From: Serratia sp. Ag1
GTDB lineage: Bacteria > Pseudomonadota > Gammaproteobacteria > Enterobacterales > Enterobacteriaceae
Reading direction: 5' to 3'
NCBI RefSeq assembly: GCF_000743355.1
Contig: NZ_JQEI01000015.1
Coordinates: 1-64,000 of the forward strand
Length of the DNA: 64,000 nt
Part shown: positions 7,975 through 16,386 of the stretch, in pieces
How the letters are laid out: each line of letters starts with the position of its first letter
How positions within the stretch are numbered: position 1 is the stretch's first letter
Translations under genes and position numbers: made by a program
Notes under the pieces: generated by a model
Databases searched by the model: none
The model's input: only the letters and a program-made list of their open reading frames with translations
Told to the model about the DNA's origin: nothing

Positions 7975-7994
7975 CTGTCTTTCTCGCTTGTATT

Positions 7995-8438
7995 TACAGT
8001 CTTCTATATCGGTGGATAACGTTGTAGCAGCGGCAACAGAAAGTATTGCCTTTAATATTAGGCTTAACCTTATTATTTATTGGACTGTTAATGATTTAGG
8101 TATAGATACCAAATGAGTCGCAGTAACCTTTAGATGTAACAAAATCATTAATCAGTAGAGAGGGGATATATCATCAAAACTGCTAATCCACGCCAGTTAA
8201 TATAAGATTATTCTCAGTATGTGTGAATACAACATTTTTGTATTGGCCATGCAAAAAAAACATACCCTGTAAAAGGGTAGGATTTTTCTGCATTAAAAAG
8301 ATATTGTAATCAGAGGGATAACTAATTTAAGTAGCGTGAGGGTACAGGTAACATGCTGAGTGGATACGCTGCGCTCGCATAACTTGGCCGGAGATCACCG
8401 GCCAAGGTTGCAGAGTTAACGGTGATGTTGAGGCTCGC
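7995..8438. other. Gene-free leader of chaperone copy 2, with two hairpins
   Basis: About 440 bp with no credible gene. The part near the chaperone (7995-8250) is AT-rich and probably carries its promoter, but I cannot place -10/-35 boxes with confidence. On the minus strand, TACCCT/AGGGTA (8263-8279) is followed by eight T residues (8260-8253). This resembles an intrinsic terminator for the dehydrogenase operon coming from the right. A second perfect 9-bp stem, CTTGGCCGG/CCGGCCAAG (8383-8406), lies right after the aldehyde dehydrogenase stop. Confidence 0.55.
8253..8279 (-). terminator. Probable intrinsic terminator of the MFS-fae-akr-aldh operon
   Basis: On the minus strand a 6-bp stem with a 5-nt loop is followed by TG and a run of eight T. 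The stem is modest, but the U-tract is clear. It is placed to stop transcripts leaving the aldehyde dehydrogenase gene before they enter the chaperone leader. Confidence 0.5.
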
Positions 8439-9884
8439 TTACAGCAATTGCCCCAGATTAACGTATTTGGTTTCCATGTATTCATCCAGGCCAACGTCCG
8501 ATCCTTCGCGGCCTAAACCGGACTCTTTCACTCCACCAAACGGTGCCACCTCGGTGGATATAATTCCTTCGTTGATGCCGACCATACCGCTTTCCAGCGC
8601 CTGGCTGACGCGGAAGGCGCGCGCCAAATCGCGGGTATACAGATAAGCCGCCAGCCCGAACGGCGTCGCATTGGCGCGTTCAATGGCTTGTTGCTCGGTG
8701 CTAAAGCGGAAGCAGGCGGCCAGCGGGCCGAAGGTTTCTTCATGAGCCAACAGCATGTTTTCATTGGCATTGGCCAGCACGGTAGGTTGAAAGAACGAGC
8801 CGCCCAGCGCATGGCGCTCGCCGCCACACATCAGTTTGGCCCCCTGTTTCAGCGCGTCCTGCATGTGAGCCTCTACTTTTTCTACCGCTTTCAGATGGAT
8901 CAACGGCCCCTGCTGTGCCCCTGACGTCATACCCGGTGCCACTTTTAACGCCTGAGCGGCCTCGGTCAACTGTTGCACAAAGCGGTCGTAAATCCCGTCC
9001 TGAATGTAGAAACGGTTAACGCACACGCAGGTTTGCCCACTGTTGCGGAACTTTGCCGCCATTGCACCGGCTACGGCGGCATCGAGATCCGCATCGTCGA
9101 ACACAATAAACGGCGCATTGCCACCCAGTTCCAGTGACAGCTTTTTCACCGTGTCCGCCGCTTGGCGCATCAGCAATTTGCCGGTGGGCGTGGAGCCGGT
9201 GAAAGACACCTTACGCACCAACGGGCTGGCCATTAATGTTTCACCAATAGCCACGGTATCACCGGTAACGGCGTTGATCACGCCAGCGGGAACCCCGGCC
9301 TGCTCTGCCAATACGATCAGCGCAAAGGCAGAAAGCGGCGTTTCATTGGCCGGTTTAATCACCGCCGTGCAGCCTGCGGCCAACGCGGGGCCAAGCTTAC
9401 GCGTCAGCATCGCCAGCGGGAAATTCCACGGAGTGATGGCGGCAATCACGCCAACCGGCTCCTTAAAGGTAAAGATCTGGTTACCCGCTTTGGTGGCTGG
9501 TATGGTTTTGCCGTTGGCGCGTTTGGCCTCTTCGGCAAACCATTCGATAAAGCTGGCGGCATAGGCCACTTCGCCGGTCGCTTCGCTCAGCACTTTACCT
9601 TGCTCGGTGACCATCAATTCCGCCAGCTCTTTTTGATGCTGCATAATCAACTGGAACCAGCGCTGTAAAATCTCTGCCCGCGCTTTGGCGGTGTGAGCGC
9701 GCCAGGCTGGGAGCGCTGCTGCTGCTGCGTTAATCGCGGCGGTGGTTTCTGCCCGGCCTGCCAGCGCCACATCGGCCACCTTTTCGCCGTTGGCCGGGTT
9801 ATCGACCGGATAAGTTTGGGTTGTGGTTTGCCATGTGCCGTTGCAATACCAGCCGGTACGCAACAGTGAAGAATAAGCCGTCAT
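8439..9884 (-). CDS. NAD(P)-dependent aldehyde dehydrogenase (succinate-semialdehyde type)
   Basis: A 481-residue member of the ALDH superfamily, closest in appearance to GabD-type succinate-semialdehyde dehydrogenases. The nucleotide-binding region shows ITPWNFPLAM and VIKPANETP. The general base Glu is in LELGGNAP (about residue 255) and the catalytic Cys in NSGQTCVC (about residue 288). The conserved EETFGP and GINEG segments follow. It oxidises an aldehyde to the carboxylate; the actual substrate is open. It is the last gene of a four-gene operon and overlaps the upstream aldo/keto reductase by 4 bp (ATGA), so the two are translationally coupled. Confidence 0.9.
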   Translation of the reverse strand: MTAYSSLLRTGWYCNGTWQTTTQTYPVDNPANGEKVADVALAGRAETTAAINAAAAALPAWRAHTAKARAEILQRWFQLIMQHQKELAELMVTEQGKVLSEATGEVAYAASFIEWFAEEAKRANGKTIPATKAGNQIFTFKEPVGVIAAITPWNFPLAMLTRKLGPALAAGCTAVIKPANETPLSAFALIVLAEQAGVPAGVINAVTGDTVAIGETLMASPLVRKVSFTGSTPTGKLLMRQAADTVKKLSLELGGNAPFIVFDDADLDAAVAGAMAAKFRNSGQTCVCVNRFYIQDGIYDRFVQQLTEAAQALKVAPGMTSGAQQGPLIHLKAVEKVEAHMQDALKQGAKLMCGGERHALGGSFFQPTVLANANENMLLAHEETFGPLAACFRFSTEQQAIERANATPFGLAAYLYTRDLARAFRVSQALESGMVGINEGIISTEVAPFGGVKESGLGREGSDVGLDEYMETKYVNLGQLL

Positions 9885-10927
9885 GCAATGTTCCTTTTTT
9901 CTACGTTATCCAGGGCGAATAAACCGCGCGCCGGGCGGCTTTCGCGTGCAATGCGCTTACCGGCGGTGTAGTCGTTGATCACATCGCACGGGGTGTAATT
10001 GCGTTCCAATTCATAGCGTTCGTCTTCGCTGAGCGGGGTGTTCAGTGCCGCGATGGCGCTGTCGATCTGTTGTACTGAGTCGGCCCCGACCAACATGCAA
10101 TCCACCCCTGGGTGGTTGATCACCCAGGCTTGGGCGATCTGTGCCGGGGGAACGCCGCGCAACTGCGCGACATGGCTGACCGATTGCGCCACGTTAAGCG
10201 AAGCCGCATCAGCATACATTTCCTGCGTGAAGAAGTCGGTTTTGTTGCGCACAGAGTTGAAATCACAGCTCAGCAACCCGCGAGCCAACGGGCTGAAGAC
10301 CGAAACCCCCAGCCCCTGATCGCGGCAGAACGGGATCATTTCGCGCTCTTCTTCGCGGTAAGCGCAGTTGAGCTGCAGTTGCATATTGATTGGTTTGGCG
10401 TAGCCGTTACGCTCGCAGCACCACAGGATCTTGGCCAACTGCCAGGCAGTCATGGTGGAAACCCCGACATAGCGCGCTTTACCAGCGCGCACAATGTCGT
10501 TCATGGCGGCCCAGGTTTCTTCGATTGGCGTGTTGACGTCGAAGTAGTGCAGCATATAGATATCCACATAATCGGTGCCCATGCGGCGCAGGCTGGCGTC
10601 GATACTCTCCATAATGTGCTTGCGGGAATGCCCCTGATTATTCATACCTGCGCCGATCGGGTAGCCAACTTTGGTGGTCAGCACCAGTTCGTCACGGTTG
10701 GCGATGTGGTTAATTACCCGCCCAACCACTTCTTCCCCTGCGCCGCTGGAGTAAAAGTCGGCCAGATCGATAAAGTTAATCCCATTCTCCAGCGCGTGGC
10801 GGATCAATGGCTCGCTCTGCGCTTCATCGAAAATCCACGGTTTCCACTGTTTGCTGCCCATATTCATGGTGCCCAGGCACAGGCGTGAGACTTTCAGGCC
10901 ACATTGCCCCAGATTGATGTATTCCAT
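9881..10927 (-). CDS. Aldo/keto reductase
   Basis: A 348-residue AKR-fold oxidoreductase. The expected tetrad is visible: Asp and Tyr in DLADFY (about residues 54-59), Lys in LTTKVG (about 85) and His in MLHYFD (about 126). The NADPH-binding segment near the C-terminus reads MLVGADSVQQID. It should interconvert an aldehyde or ketone and an alcohol with NADPH. It sits 10 bp after the Fae-homologue gene and overlaps the aldehyde dehydrogenase, so the two redox enzymes probably act in sequence on one carbonyl compound. The substrate cannot be told from sequence. Confidence 0.9.
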   Translation of the reverse strand: MEYINLGQCGLKVSRLCLGTMNMGSKQWKPWIFDEAQSEPLIRHALENGINFIDLADFYSSGAGEEVVGRVINHIANRDELVLTTKVGYPIGAGMNNQGHSRKHIMESIDASLRRMGTDYVDIYMLHYFDVNTPIEETWAAMNDIVRAGKARYVGVSTMTAWQLAKILWCCERNGYAKPINMQLQLNCAYREEEREMIPFCRDQGLGVSVFSPLARGLLSCDFNSVRNKTDFFTQEMYADAASLNVAQSVSHVAQLRGVPPAQIAQAWVINHPGVDCMLVGADSVQQIDSAIAALNTPLSEDERYELERNYTPCDVINDYTAGKRIARESRPARGLFALDNVEKRNIA

Positions 10928-10937
10928 GGCGCTTTCC

Positions 10938-11441
10938 TCAGGCTTTTGGCGTATAGAACGGGTTGCCCAATTGCGGTAGCGCTTGGGTTAACTGATGGCG
11001 CGTTGGCAATTTTTCCATCGCTGCGCAGATTGCCTGAGTACAAGCACGATAGTTGTTGTGATAAACCTCATCGATATCGTTACAACTCGGGTTTACCCAA
11101 TTCGCGGTGATGATGCACCATTCGTCCTCGGCCTGTGCTGGCAGTACGCCTGACAGCAATGCTTCGGTAACTGCTTTGGCGATCGCCGCCTGTGACGCGC
11201 CCCAGGTGGCGTTGCCGTGCAGTTCACCGCTGATTTCTGCCTTGTTGACGTACAGCGTCATCGGCTTGGCCGGGACGTTAGGCTTGATCACCACCATAAA
11301 TGGGCAATGCCCTTGGCTGGGTGAGGCCAGGCTGGCCGAGAACGCCTGGCCGACCACGCCATTACGTGGTCCGATCATGATATTGATATGCGAGGCGTTC
11401 ACGCCGTTACCTGCAAAGCCTTCACCGATATACATTTCCAC
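10938..11441 (-). CDS. Formaldehyde-activating enzyme (Fae) homologue
   Basis: A 167-residue protein with the Fae fold signature. The N-terminal YIGEGFAGNG is followed by SHINIMIG, whose His aligns with the catalytic His17 of methylotroph Fae. GQAFSASL, GHCPFMVVIKPN, KPMTLYVNKAEI and the helix QAAIAKAVTEALLSGVLP come after it. Fae condenses formaldehyde with tetrahydromethanopterin, a cofactor enterobacteria are not known to make. This homologue may therefore use another carbonyl or amine, or act as a carbonyl-binding protein. GTG at 11441 is preferred because AGGAG is 8 nt upstream; an ATG at 11435 is the alternative. It is the second gene of the operon. Confidence 0.8.
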   Translation of the reverse strand: MEMYIGEGFAGNGVNASHINIMIGPRNGVVGQAFSASLASPSQGHCPFMVVIKPNVPAKPMTLYVNKAEISGELHGNATWGASQAAIAKAVTEALLSGVLPAQAEDEWCIITANWVNPSCNDIDEVYHNNYRACTQAICAAMEKLPTRHQLTQALPQLGNPFYTPKA

Positions 11442-11470
11442 TAAAAGATCTCCTGTTTTTTAAGATGAGG

Positions 11471-12835
11471 TTATTTCGCGATGGCAGCGAAGGTGTTTTC
11501 TGCCTGAGGCGCTGAATCCTGAGCGGCATCCACCAACGTCAGCCCTTTGGTTTCCGGGGCCCAGGCAATGGAAACCATCGCGCCAATAATCAGAATCAAG
11601 GCCAGCAGGCCAGTGGTGGCGGGCATGCCGTAATGGGCGATCGAGAGTGGCAGCAGGCTGGTGCCGATGGCAGAACCCAAGCGGCTGATAGACAAGGAAA
11701 AACCCACCCCCATGGAGCGCACTTCGGTCGGGAAGCTTTCGGCTGGGAATACGCCCACCAGATTGCTGACCGCTGACATCACCAGCGTAAAAGCGGCAAA
11801 GATGGCGATCAGCCAAGCGGTTTGGCTGGCCGGGATCAGGCTCAGCATCACCAGGCAGGCCGCAAGAAAGATAAAGGAGCCGATCAGGAACCCACGGCGT
11901 GAACACACCACCGTCAGCACGATCCCTAATACAGCGCCAACGATCAGCAGGCCATTGAGCAGCAGATCGGTGGCAAAGTTATTGTCTAACCCCATGATTT
12001 GCAGAATCGAGGGCAGGAAGGTGTAGATCGAGAAGTACGGGATCACCAGGCAGACAAAAAACAGGCTGTTAAACGCGGTGCGGCGGCGATATTTGGCACC
12101 AAACAGTGACAGAAAGCGTTGTTGAGACACGGCCTGCACTTCATCATTGAGCGCCACATTCGGCCCGAAGTGTTGATGCACGATCGCCATTGCCTGCTCA
12201 CTGCGCCCTTTACCCATCAGCCAGCGTGGTGATTCTGGCGTGCCGATGCGCATCAGCAGAATGGCCAGCGCCGGTAGTGCGGAAGAGCACAGCAGCCAGC
12301 GCCAGGCATCGGGGCCGGTCGCCGTCAGGAAATGGCCGACGATCCCTGCCCCCACATAGCCAAATGTCCAGACCACGCTGAAAGCGCCGAGCAGCACGCC
12401 CCGGTGTTTACGCGGCGAGAATTCGGCCAGCATGGTGTGCCCGACCGCAAAATCCCCCCCTAAGCCGATACCTATCATCACGCGCAGCAAGAATAACTGT
12501 TCCGGTGTGCTGACAAAGAACTGCAATGCAGAGGCGAGCGTGATGATAATAAAGCTGAAAGAGAAGATTTTCTGGCGGCCAATATAATCAGAAATCCAGC
12601 CGAACATCAGGCTACCGATAAACAGGCCGATCAGGGCGGAGCTGCCGAGCATGCCCTCCCAGAACGCGGAAACGCCCATTTGCGGTTTGATCTGCGCCAG
12701 TGCGAAGCCAATAACGCCGAGCACATAGCCGTCGGTGAAGTGGGCACCGAAGGTCAGCCCAGCGATCTTGATATGGAAGCGGTTTAACGGCACGTCATCC
12801 ATACGGATGGTGGGTTGTTGTGTCAGATGTTGCAT
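11471..12835 (-). CDS. MFS metabolite:H+ symporter
   Basis: A 454-residue inner-membrane transporter with twelve predicted hydrophobic segments. The MFS motif between TM2 and TM3 reads GWISDYIGRQK. RVMIGIGLGGDF in TM4, SPRKHRG after it, and the sugar-porter-like TPESPRWL and FPTEVRSMG place it in the sugar/aromatic-acid:H+ symporter branch. It leads the four-gene operon, with a strong AGGAGG before its ATG, and is transcribed divergently from a LysR gene. It presumably imports the compound processed by the downstream Fae homologue, AKR and ALDH. Confidence 0.85.
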   Translation of the reverse strand: MQHLTQQPTIRMDDVPLNRFHIKIAGLTFGAHFTDGYVLGVIGFALAQIKPQMGVSAFWEGMLGSSALIGLFIGSLMFGWISDYIGRQKIFSFSFIIITLASALQFFVSTPEQLFLLRVMIGIGLGGDFAVGHTMLAEFSPRKHRGVLLGAFSVVWTFGYVGAGIVGHFLTATGPDAWRWLLCSSALPALAILLMRIGTPESPRWLMGKGRSEQAMAIVHQHFGPNVALNDEVQAVSQQRFLSLFGAKYRRRTAFNSLFFVCLVIPYFSIYTFLPSILQIMGLDNNFATDLLLNGLLIVGAVLGIVLTVVCSRRGFLIGSFIFLAACLVMLSLIPASQTAWLIAIFAAFTLVMSAVSNLVGVFPAESFPTEVRSMGVGFSLSISRLGSAIGTSLLPLSIAHYGMPATTGLLALILIIGAMVSIAWAPETKGLTLVDAAQDSAPQAENTFAAIAK

Positions 12836-13083
12836 TGACCTGTCCTCCTGTTGGAGTTGAGCGGTTTTTGTAGGTTTGTTGTTGGTTTTTTGTTTTTATC
12901 GCGTTAACAATGTGGCAGCGGTAGGGGCGGTAGGCGAGTGCGTTTTAGTCATACCGTTCAGCGGAAAATGCATGTGATCTGGCTCTGGTTTTACAGAGAT
13001 AACTGCTGCGGGTATGGGCGAAATCCACCAGATTGGCAACATCTCTCTAACAATCCAGTGCATAAGGCAGAGGTCTGTGGATC
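12836..13083. promoter_or_regulatory. Divergent promoter region, transporter operon / LysR gene
   Basis: These 248 bp separate two divergently transcribed units, the classic position for LysR autoregulation and activation of the opposite operon. I see T/A-rich stretches and a GTTAAC at about 12902 but cannot assign a particular T-N11-A operator or promoter boxes. Confidence 0.5.
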
Positions 13084-13986
13084 GTGAGAAAACTCCCATC
13101 ACTCACTATGTTGCGCGTATTCGAAGAAACCTGCCGGACGCTGAGTTTCAGTAAAGCGGCTGAAGCGCTGTTTATCACTCAAAGTGCTGCCAGCCGCCAG
13201 ATTAAGCAGTTGGAGGCGTTTCTCGGTAAGTTGCTGTTTGTGCGTAGCCACAGCGGGCTGGCGTTGACTCAGGATGCCATGCTGTTATTGCCGGTGGTGC
13301 GGCAATCGCTGGATATTCTGGAAGAAGGCGTGCGCCATGTGCAGTTGCACAACCCTTTACAACACCTGCGGTTGCAGGTGGCCCCTACGTTCGCCACCCG
13401 TTGGCTGGCACCGCGCTTAGTCACGCTGCGTCAGCGCAATAGCCAATTGCAGATCGCTCTGATCAGCGAAGCACGGCAGAAGTACTGCGACTTTGACTGC
13501 GCGGTGCGCTTTGGCGAATGGGCCGAGAGCTTTGGCGGCGAATGGTTGTGCCATGAGCAGTTGGTGCTGGTGGGTAGCCCGTTGCTGATGATTAACGGCG
13601 TTTTCCCACCGCTGAACACGCAGCCACAATTGCATATTCTCAATGGCGATAGCCGCATGGATACCTGGCAACGCTGGCTGGCGGCGGCAGGGCGCACGGA
13701 AGTGCAGGAACAAGGGGGGTTGGAATTCAGCACCCAGGATCAGGTGATCAACGCCTGTATTACCGGCGCAGGTTACGCGGTGCTGGATAAAATGATGATC
13801 CGCAATGAATTGCACAGCGGTTTGCTGGTGCTGCTTTCACCGCTGGAACTGAAAAGCACCAACGGCTATTGGCTGGAGATCCCGCCCGGCAAGCGTGAAC
13901 TGCCACGCGTGCGCTACTTTCATGATTGGCTGCGGGCAGAAATTGGCCGGGGAGAACTGGCCAAAGTGGCAATAGTTAACGGGTAA
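13084..13986 (+). CDS. LysR-type regulator (GcvA subfamily)
   Basis: A 300-residue LysR regulator with HTH residues 5-63 (LPSLTMLRVFEETCRTLSFS, ITQSAASRQIKQLEAFLGK). The effector domain has the WLAPRL...F and DFDCAVRFG patterns typical of the GcvA/AmpR branch. It starts at GTG 13084. It is divergent from the MFS-fae-akr-aldh operon and most likely regulates it. Its 3' end overlaps the convergent yieH gene by 11 bp, so no terminator separates the two. Confidence 0.85.
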   Translation: MRKLPSLTMLRVFEETCRTLSFSKAAEALFITQSAASRQIKQLEAFLGKLLFVRSHSGLALTQDAMLLLPVVRQSLDILEEGVRHVQLHNPLQHLRLQVAPTFATRWLAPRLVTLRQRNSQLQIALISEARQKYCDFDCAVRFGEWAESFGGEWLCHEQLVLVGSPLLMINGVFPPLNTQPQLHILNGDSRMDTWQRWLAAAGRTEVQEQGGLEFSTQDQVINACITGAGYAVLDKMMIRNELHSGLLVLLSPLELKSTNGYWLEIPPGKRELPRVRYFHDWLRAEIGRGELAKVAIVNG

Positions 13987-14641
13987 GCTGCCAGCCGCGT
14001 TGTTGCCACAGCGCAGGCAACTGGGCCAGATCGTCAAACATGGTGACCAGCGGGTGCTCGATCGGTTGATTGTGCGGATCGGCGCAGAAGTAAAACACCG
14101 GGATCCCGGCAGCGATACCCGCCTGGGCTCCAGCGGCGGAGTCATCCACCAGAATGCAGCGTTCTACCGGCACCTGCATCTGTTGTGCCGCGTGGAACAC
14201 GATGGCCGGATCGGGCTTCCAGCGCTGAATATCGTAGCCGCTGAACAAGCGGTCATCAAAATAGGACAGCATGCCGGTCAACCCCAATGAATGCTGCATT
14301 TTGCTTACCGGGCCGTTGGAAACGGTGCACATCGGTGCTGCCATCTGTGCCAACAGTTCGCGGGCTCCGGCGATCGGTTGCAGTTCTGCCTCAAACAGGC
14401 GTGCCACTTCCTGGCGGTAAACCGGCTCCAGTTCGCTGACCGGTAAGTTCACACCCTGTTCAGCATTAATCTGTTCGACAACCTCGTACAGCTTGATTCC
14501 TTTGAATCGCTTGAACACTTCCTCCAACGAAAGCGTAATACCAAAGCGCTCAAACATGTGCACGTAGGCTTTGCTGCACAGCACTTCGCTGTCTACCAGC
14601 GTGCCATCACAATCAAATAAAACACATTCAACCTGATTCAT
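13976..14641 (-). CDS. yieH: HAD phosphatase, 6-phosphogluconate phosphatase-like
   Basis: A 221-residue HAD-superfamily hydrolase of the beta-phosphoglucomutase-like subfamily. Motif I is LFDCDGTLVDSE (nucleophile and general acid Asp at residues 9 and 11). Motif II is CTVSNGP, the Lys is in RWKPDP, and motif IV is LVDDSAAG. E. coli YieH hydrolyses 6-phosphogluconate and purine nucleotides. The neighbouring adeP, chrR and yieE genes give the same order as in E. coli, which supports orthology. It is monocistronic as far as can be seen and convergent with the LysR gene. Confidence 0.85.
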   Translation of the reverse strand: MNQVECVLFDCDGTLVDSEVLCSKAYVHMFERFGITLSLEEVFKRFKGIKLYEVVEQINAEQGVNLPVSELEPVYRQEVARLFEAELQPIAGARELLAQMAAPMCTVSNGPVSKMQHSLGLTGMLSYFDDRLFSGYDIQRWKPDPAIVFHAAQQMQVPVERCILVDDSAAGAQAGIAAGIPVFYFCADPHNQPIEHPLVTMFDDLAQLPALWQQRGWQLTR

Positions 14642-14866
14642 CGGGGTAAAGATCCTCAGTTAAGCCATGATGGTTGCCACTTTAACCGGATTGTGCAGAA
14701 TTGCGACCTCTTAAGCATTTATTGACGGTCAATATGAGTAAATACAAGCCGTTGAAAATTTCAGCCATAAACTAGGGTGAAAAAAGCCTGTGAGTAAGGT
14801 CAAAAACCCAACATTTTGTTATAGGATAGCGGCCAAAAGTCCATTCCCTTCTTCGGAATTCTGATA

Positions 14867-16204
14867 ATGAGCAAACAAGACATCAGCCTTGATGCAAAGC
14901 AAGGCTTGCTTGAGCGTGTGTTTAAACTCAAGCAGCATGGTACTACGGCACGCACGGAAACGATTGCCGGTCTTACCTCCTTTTTAACCATGGTGTATAT
15001 CGTGTTCGTTAACCCCCAGATCCTGGGTGCAGCGGGCATGGATACTCAGGCGGTATTTGTGACCACCTGCCTGATCGCCGCATTCGGCAGTATTTTCATG
15101 GGGCTGCTGGCTAATCTGCCAGTGGCGTTGGCACCGGCAATGGGTCTGAATGCGTTCTTCGCGTTTGTGGTGGTCGGTGCGATGGGGATTTCATGGCAGG
15201 TCGGGATGGGGGCGATTTTCTGGGGCGCTGTGGGTTTCCTGCTGCTGACCCTGTTCCGCATTCGTTACTGGATGATTGCCAATATCCCGTTGAGCCTGCG
15301 TGTGGGGATCACCAGCGGTATTGGCCTGTTTATCGCCATGATGGGGCTGAAAAATGCCGGTATCGTGGTGGCTAACCCAGATACGCTGGTGGCGGTAGGT
15401 AACCTGACTTCCCACAGCGTGCTGCTGGGGGCGCTGGGGTTCTTTATTATTGCCGTGCTGGCTTCACGCAATATTCATGCGGCGGTGCTGGTTTCCATCG
15501 TGGTGACTACGTTTATCGGTTGGCTGTTGGGTGATGTGAAATATGGCGGCGTGTTCTCTATGCCGCCGGATATCACGACCGTCGTGGGGCAAGTGGATTT
15601 GGCCGGTGCGCTGAATCTCAGCCTGGCCGGGGTGATCTTTGCCTTTATGCTGGTGAACCTGTTCGACTCTTCAGGCACCTTGATCGGCGTGACCGACAAA
15701 GCTGGCCTGACGGATGAGAACGGCAAATTTCCGCGTATGAAGCAGGCGCTGTACGTTGACAGCATCAGTTCGGTGGCCGGGGCGTTTATCGGCACCTCTT
15801 CTGTGACTGCCTATATTGAAAGCTCGGCGGGCGTTTCCGTCGGTGGCCGCACTGGCCTCACCGCCGTGGTGGTGGGGATTCTGTTCCTGCTGGTGATTTT
15901 CCTGTCGCCGTTAGCCGGGATGGTGCCCGCCTATGCCGCTGCGGGTGCGTTGATCTACGTGGGGGTGCTGATGACCTCCAGCCTGGCACGTGTGAAGTGG
16001 GAAGACATGACCGAAGCGGTTCCGGCCTTTGTCACCGCCGCCATGATGCCTTTCAGCTTCTCGATCACCGAAGGTATTGCCCTGGGCTTTATCTCTTACT
16101 GTGTGATGAAGCTCGGCACTGGCCGTTGGCGCGAAATCAGCCCATGTGTGATCGTGGTGGCGCTGCTGTTTGTGCTTAAAATCGCGTTTGTTGACGGGCA
16201 TTAA
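14867..16204 (+). CDS. adeP: Adenine permease, NCS2/AzgA family
   Basis: A 445-residue inner-membrane purine permease. The start of the family reads LKQHGTTARTETIAGLTSFLTM and continues with YIVFVNPQILG; later come APAMGLNAFFAF, the VNLFDSSGTLIGVTDKAG box and SVTAYIESSAGVSVGGRTGL, all hallmarks of the AzgA branch. It matches E. coli AdeP (YieG) in length and context. It should import adenine with protons. The 225-bp upstream region is AT-rich; I see no PurR box or purine riboswitch there. Downstream is a structured repeat that could serve as its terminator. Confidence 0.9.
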   Translation: MSKQDISLDAKQGLLERVFKLKQHGTTARTETIAGLTSFLTMVYIVFVNPQILGAAGMDTQAVFVTTCLIAAFGSIFMGLLANLPVALAPAMGLNAFFAFVVVGAMGISWQVGMGAIFWGAVGFLLLTLFRIRYWMIANIPLSLRVGITSGIGLFIAMMGLKNAGIVVANPDTLVAVGNLTSHSVLLGALGFFIIAVLASRNIHAAVLVSIVVTTFIGWLLGDVKYGGVFSMPPDITTVVGQVDLAGALNLSLAGVIFAFMLVNLFDSSGTLIGVTDKAGLTDENGKFPRMKQALYVDSISSVAGAFIGTSSVTAYIESSAGVSVGGRTGLTAVVVGILFLLVIFLSPLAGMVPAYAAAGALIYVGVLMTSSLARVKWEDMTEAVPAFVTAAMMPFSFSITEGIALGFISYCVMKLGTGRWREISPCVIVVALLFVLKIAFVDGH

Positions 16205-16212
16205 GAGTAGAA

Positions 16213-16385
16213 AAGAGGCCCAGTGAGCTGGGTCTCTCAGACTGCAGACGAAGCCAGTTATTAGGGGGAGCGTGCCGAAGGGGTCGTAACGGCGTAAGCC
16301 GTCGGAGTGCCCCTCGGTGCGCTAGACCCGGGTATCTCGGGCTAGAAGACGACTTTGTCATCAAACTCAGCACGTTGGGCCTCTT
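16213..16385. repeat. 173-bp structured element with 10-bp terminal inverted repeats
   Basis: AAGAGGCCCA at 16213-16222 is mirrored exactly by TGGGCCTCTT at 16376-16385. Inside are further pairings: CCCAG/CTGGG next to the left end, ACGGC/GCCGT in the centre inside AGGGG/CCCCT, and TAG-CCCG/CGGG-CTA on the right. The block fills the whole gap between adeP and the convergent hydrolase-like gene; its right end is 1 bp from that gene's stop codon. It could be a miniature transposable element, a structured RNA or a bidirectional terminator. No name is known to me. Confidence 0.6.
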
Positions 16386-16386
16386 A

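Larger units (their letters stand above)
6636..7994 (-). repeat. Right arm of 1.36-kb inverted repeat (chaperone pair copy 2)
   Basis: This is the inverted counterpart of 625-1983. The arms differ by scattered substitutions. In the stretch I compared, the longest identical runs are about 35 bp. Similarity stops at the end of chaperone B on one side and just upstream of chaperone A on the other. The left copy has an usher fragment upstream; this copy has a 440-bp AT-rich leader instead. Confidence 0.9.

Noticed and set aside
14642-14866. Purine riboswitch or PurR site upstream of adeP
   Set aside because: No purine-aptamer core and no ACGCAAACGT-like PurR box could be found by eye.
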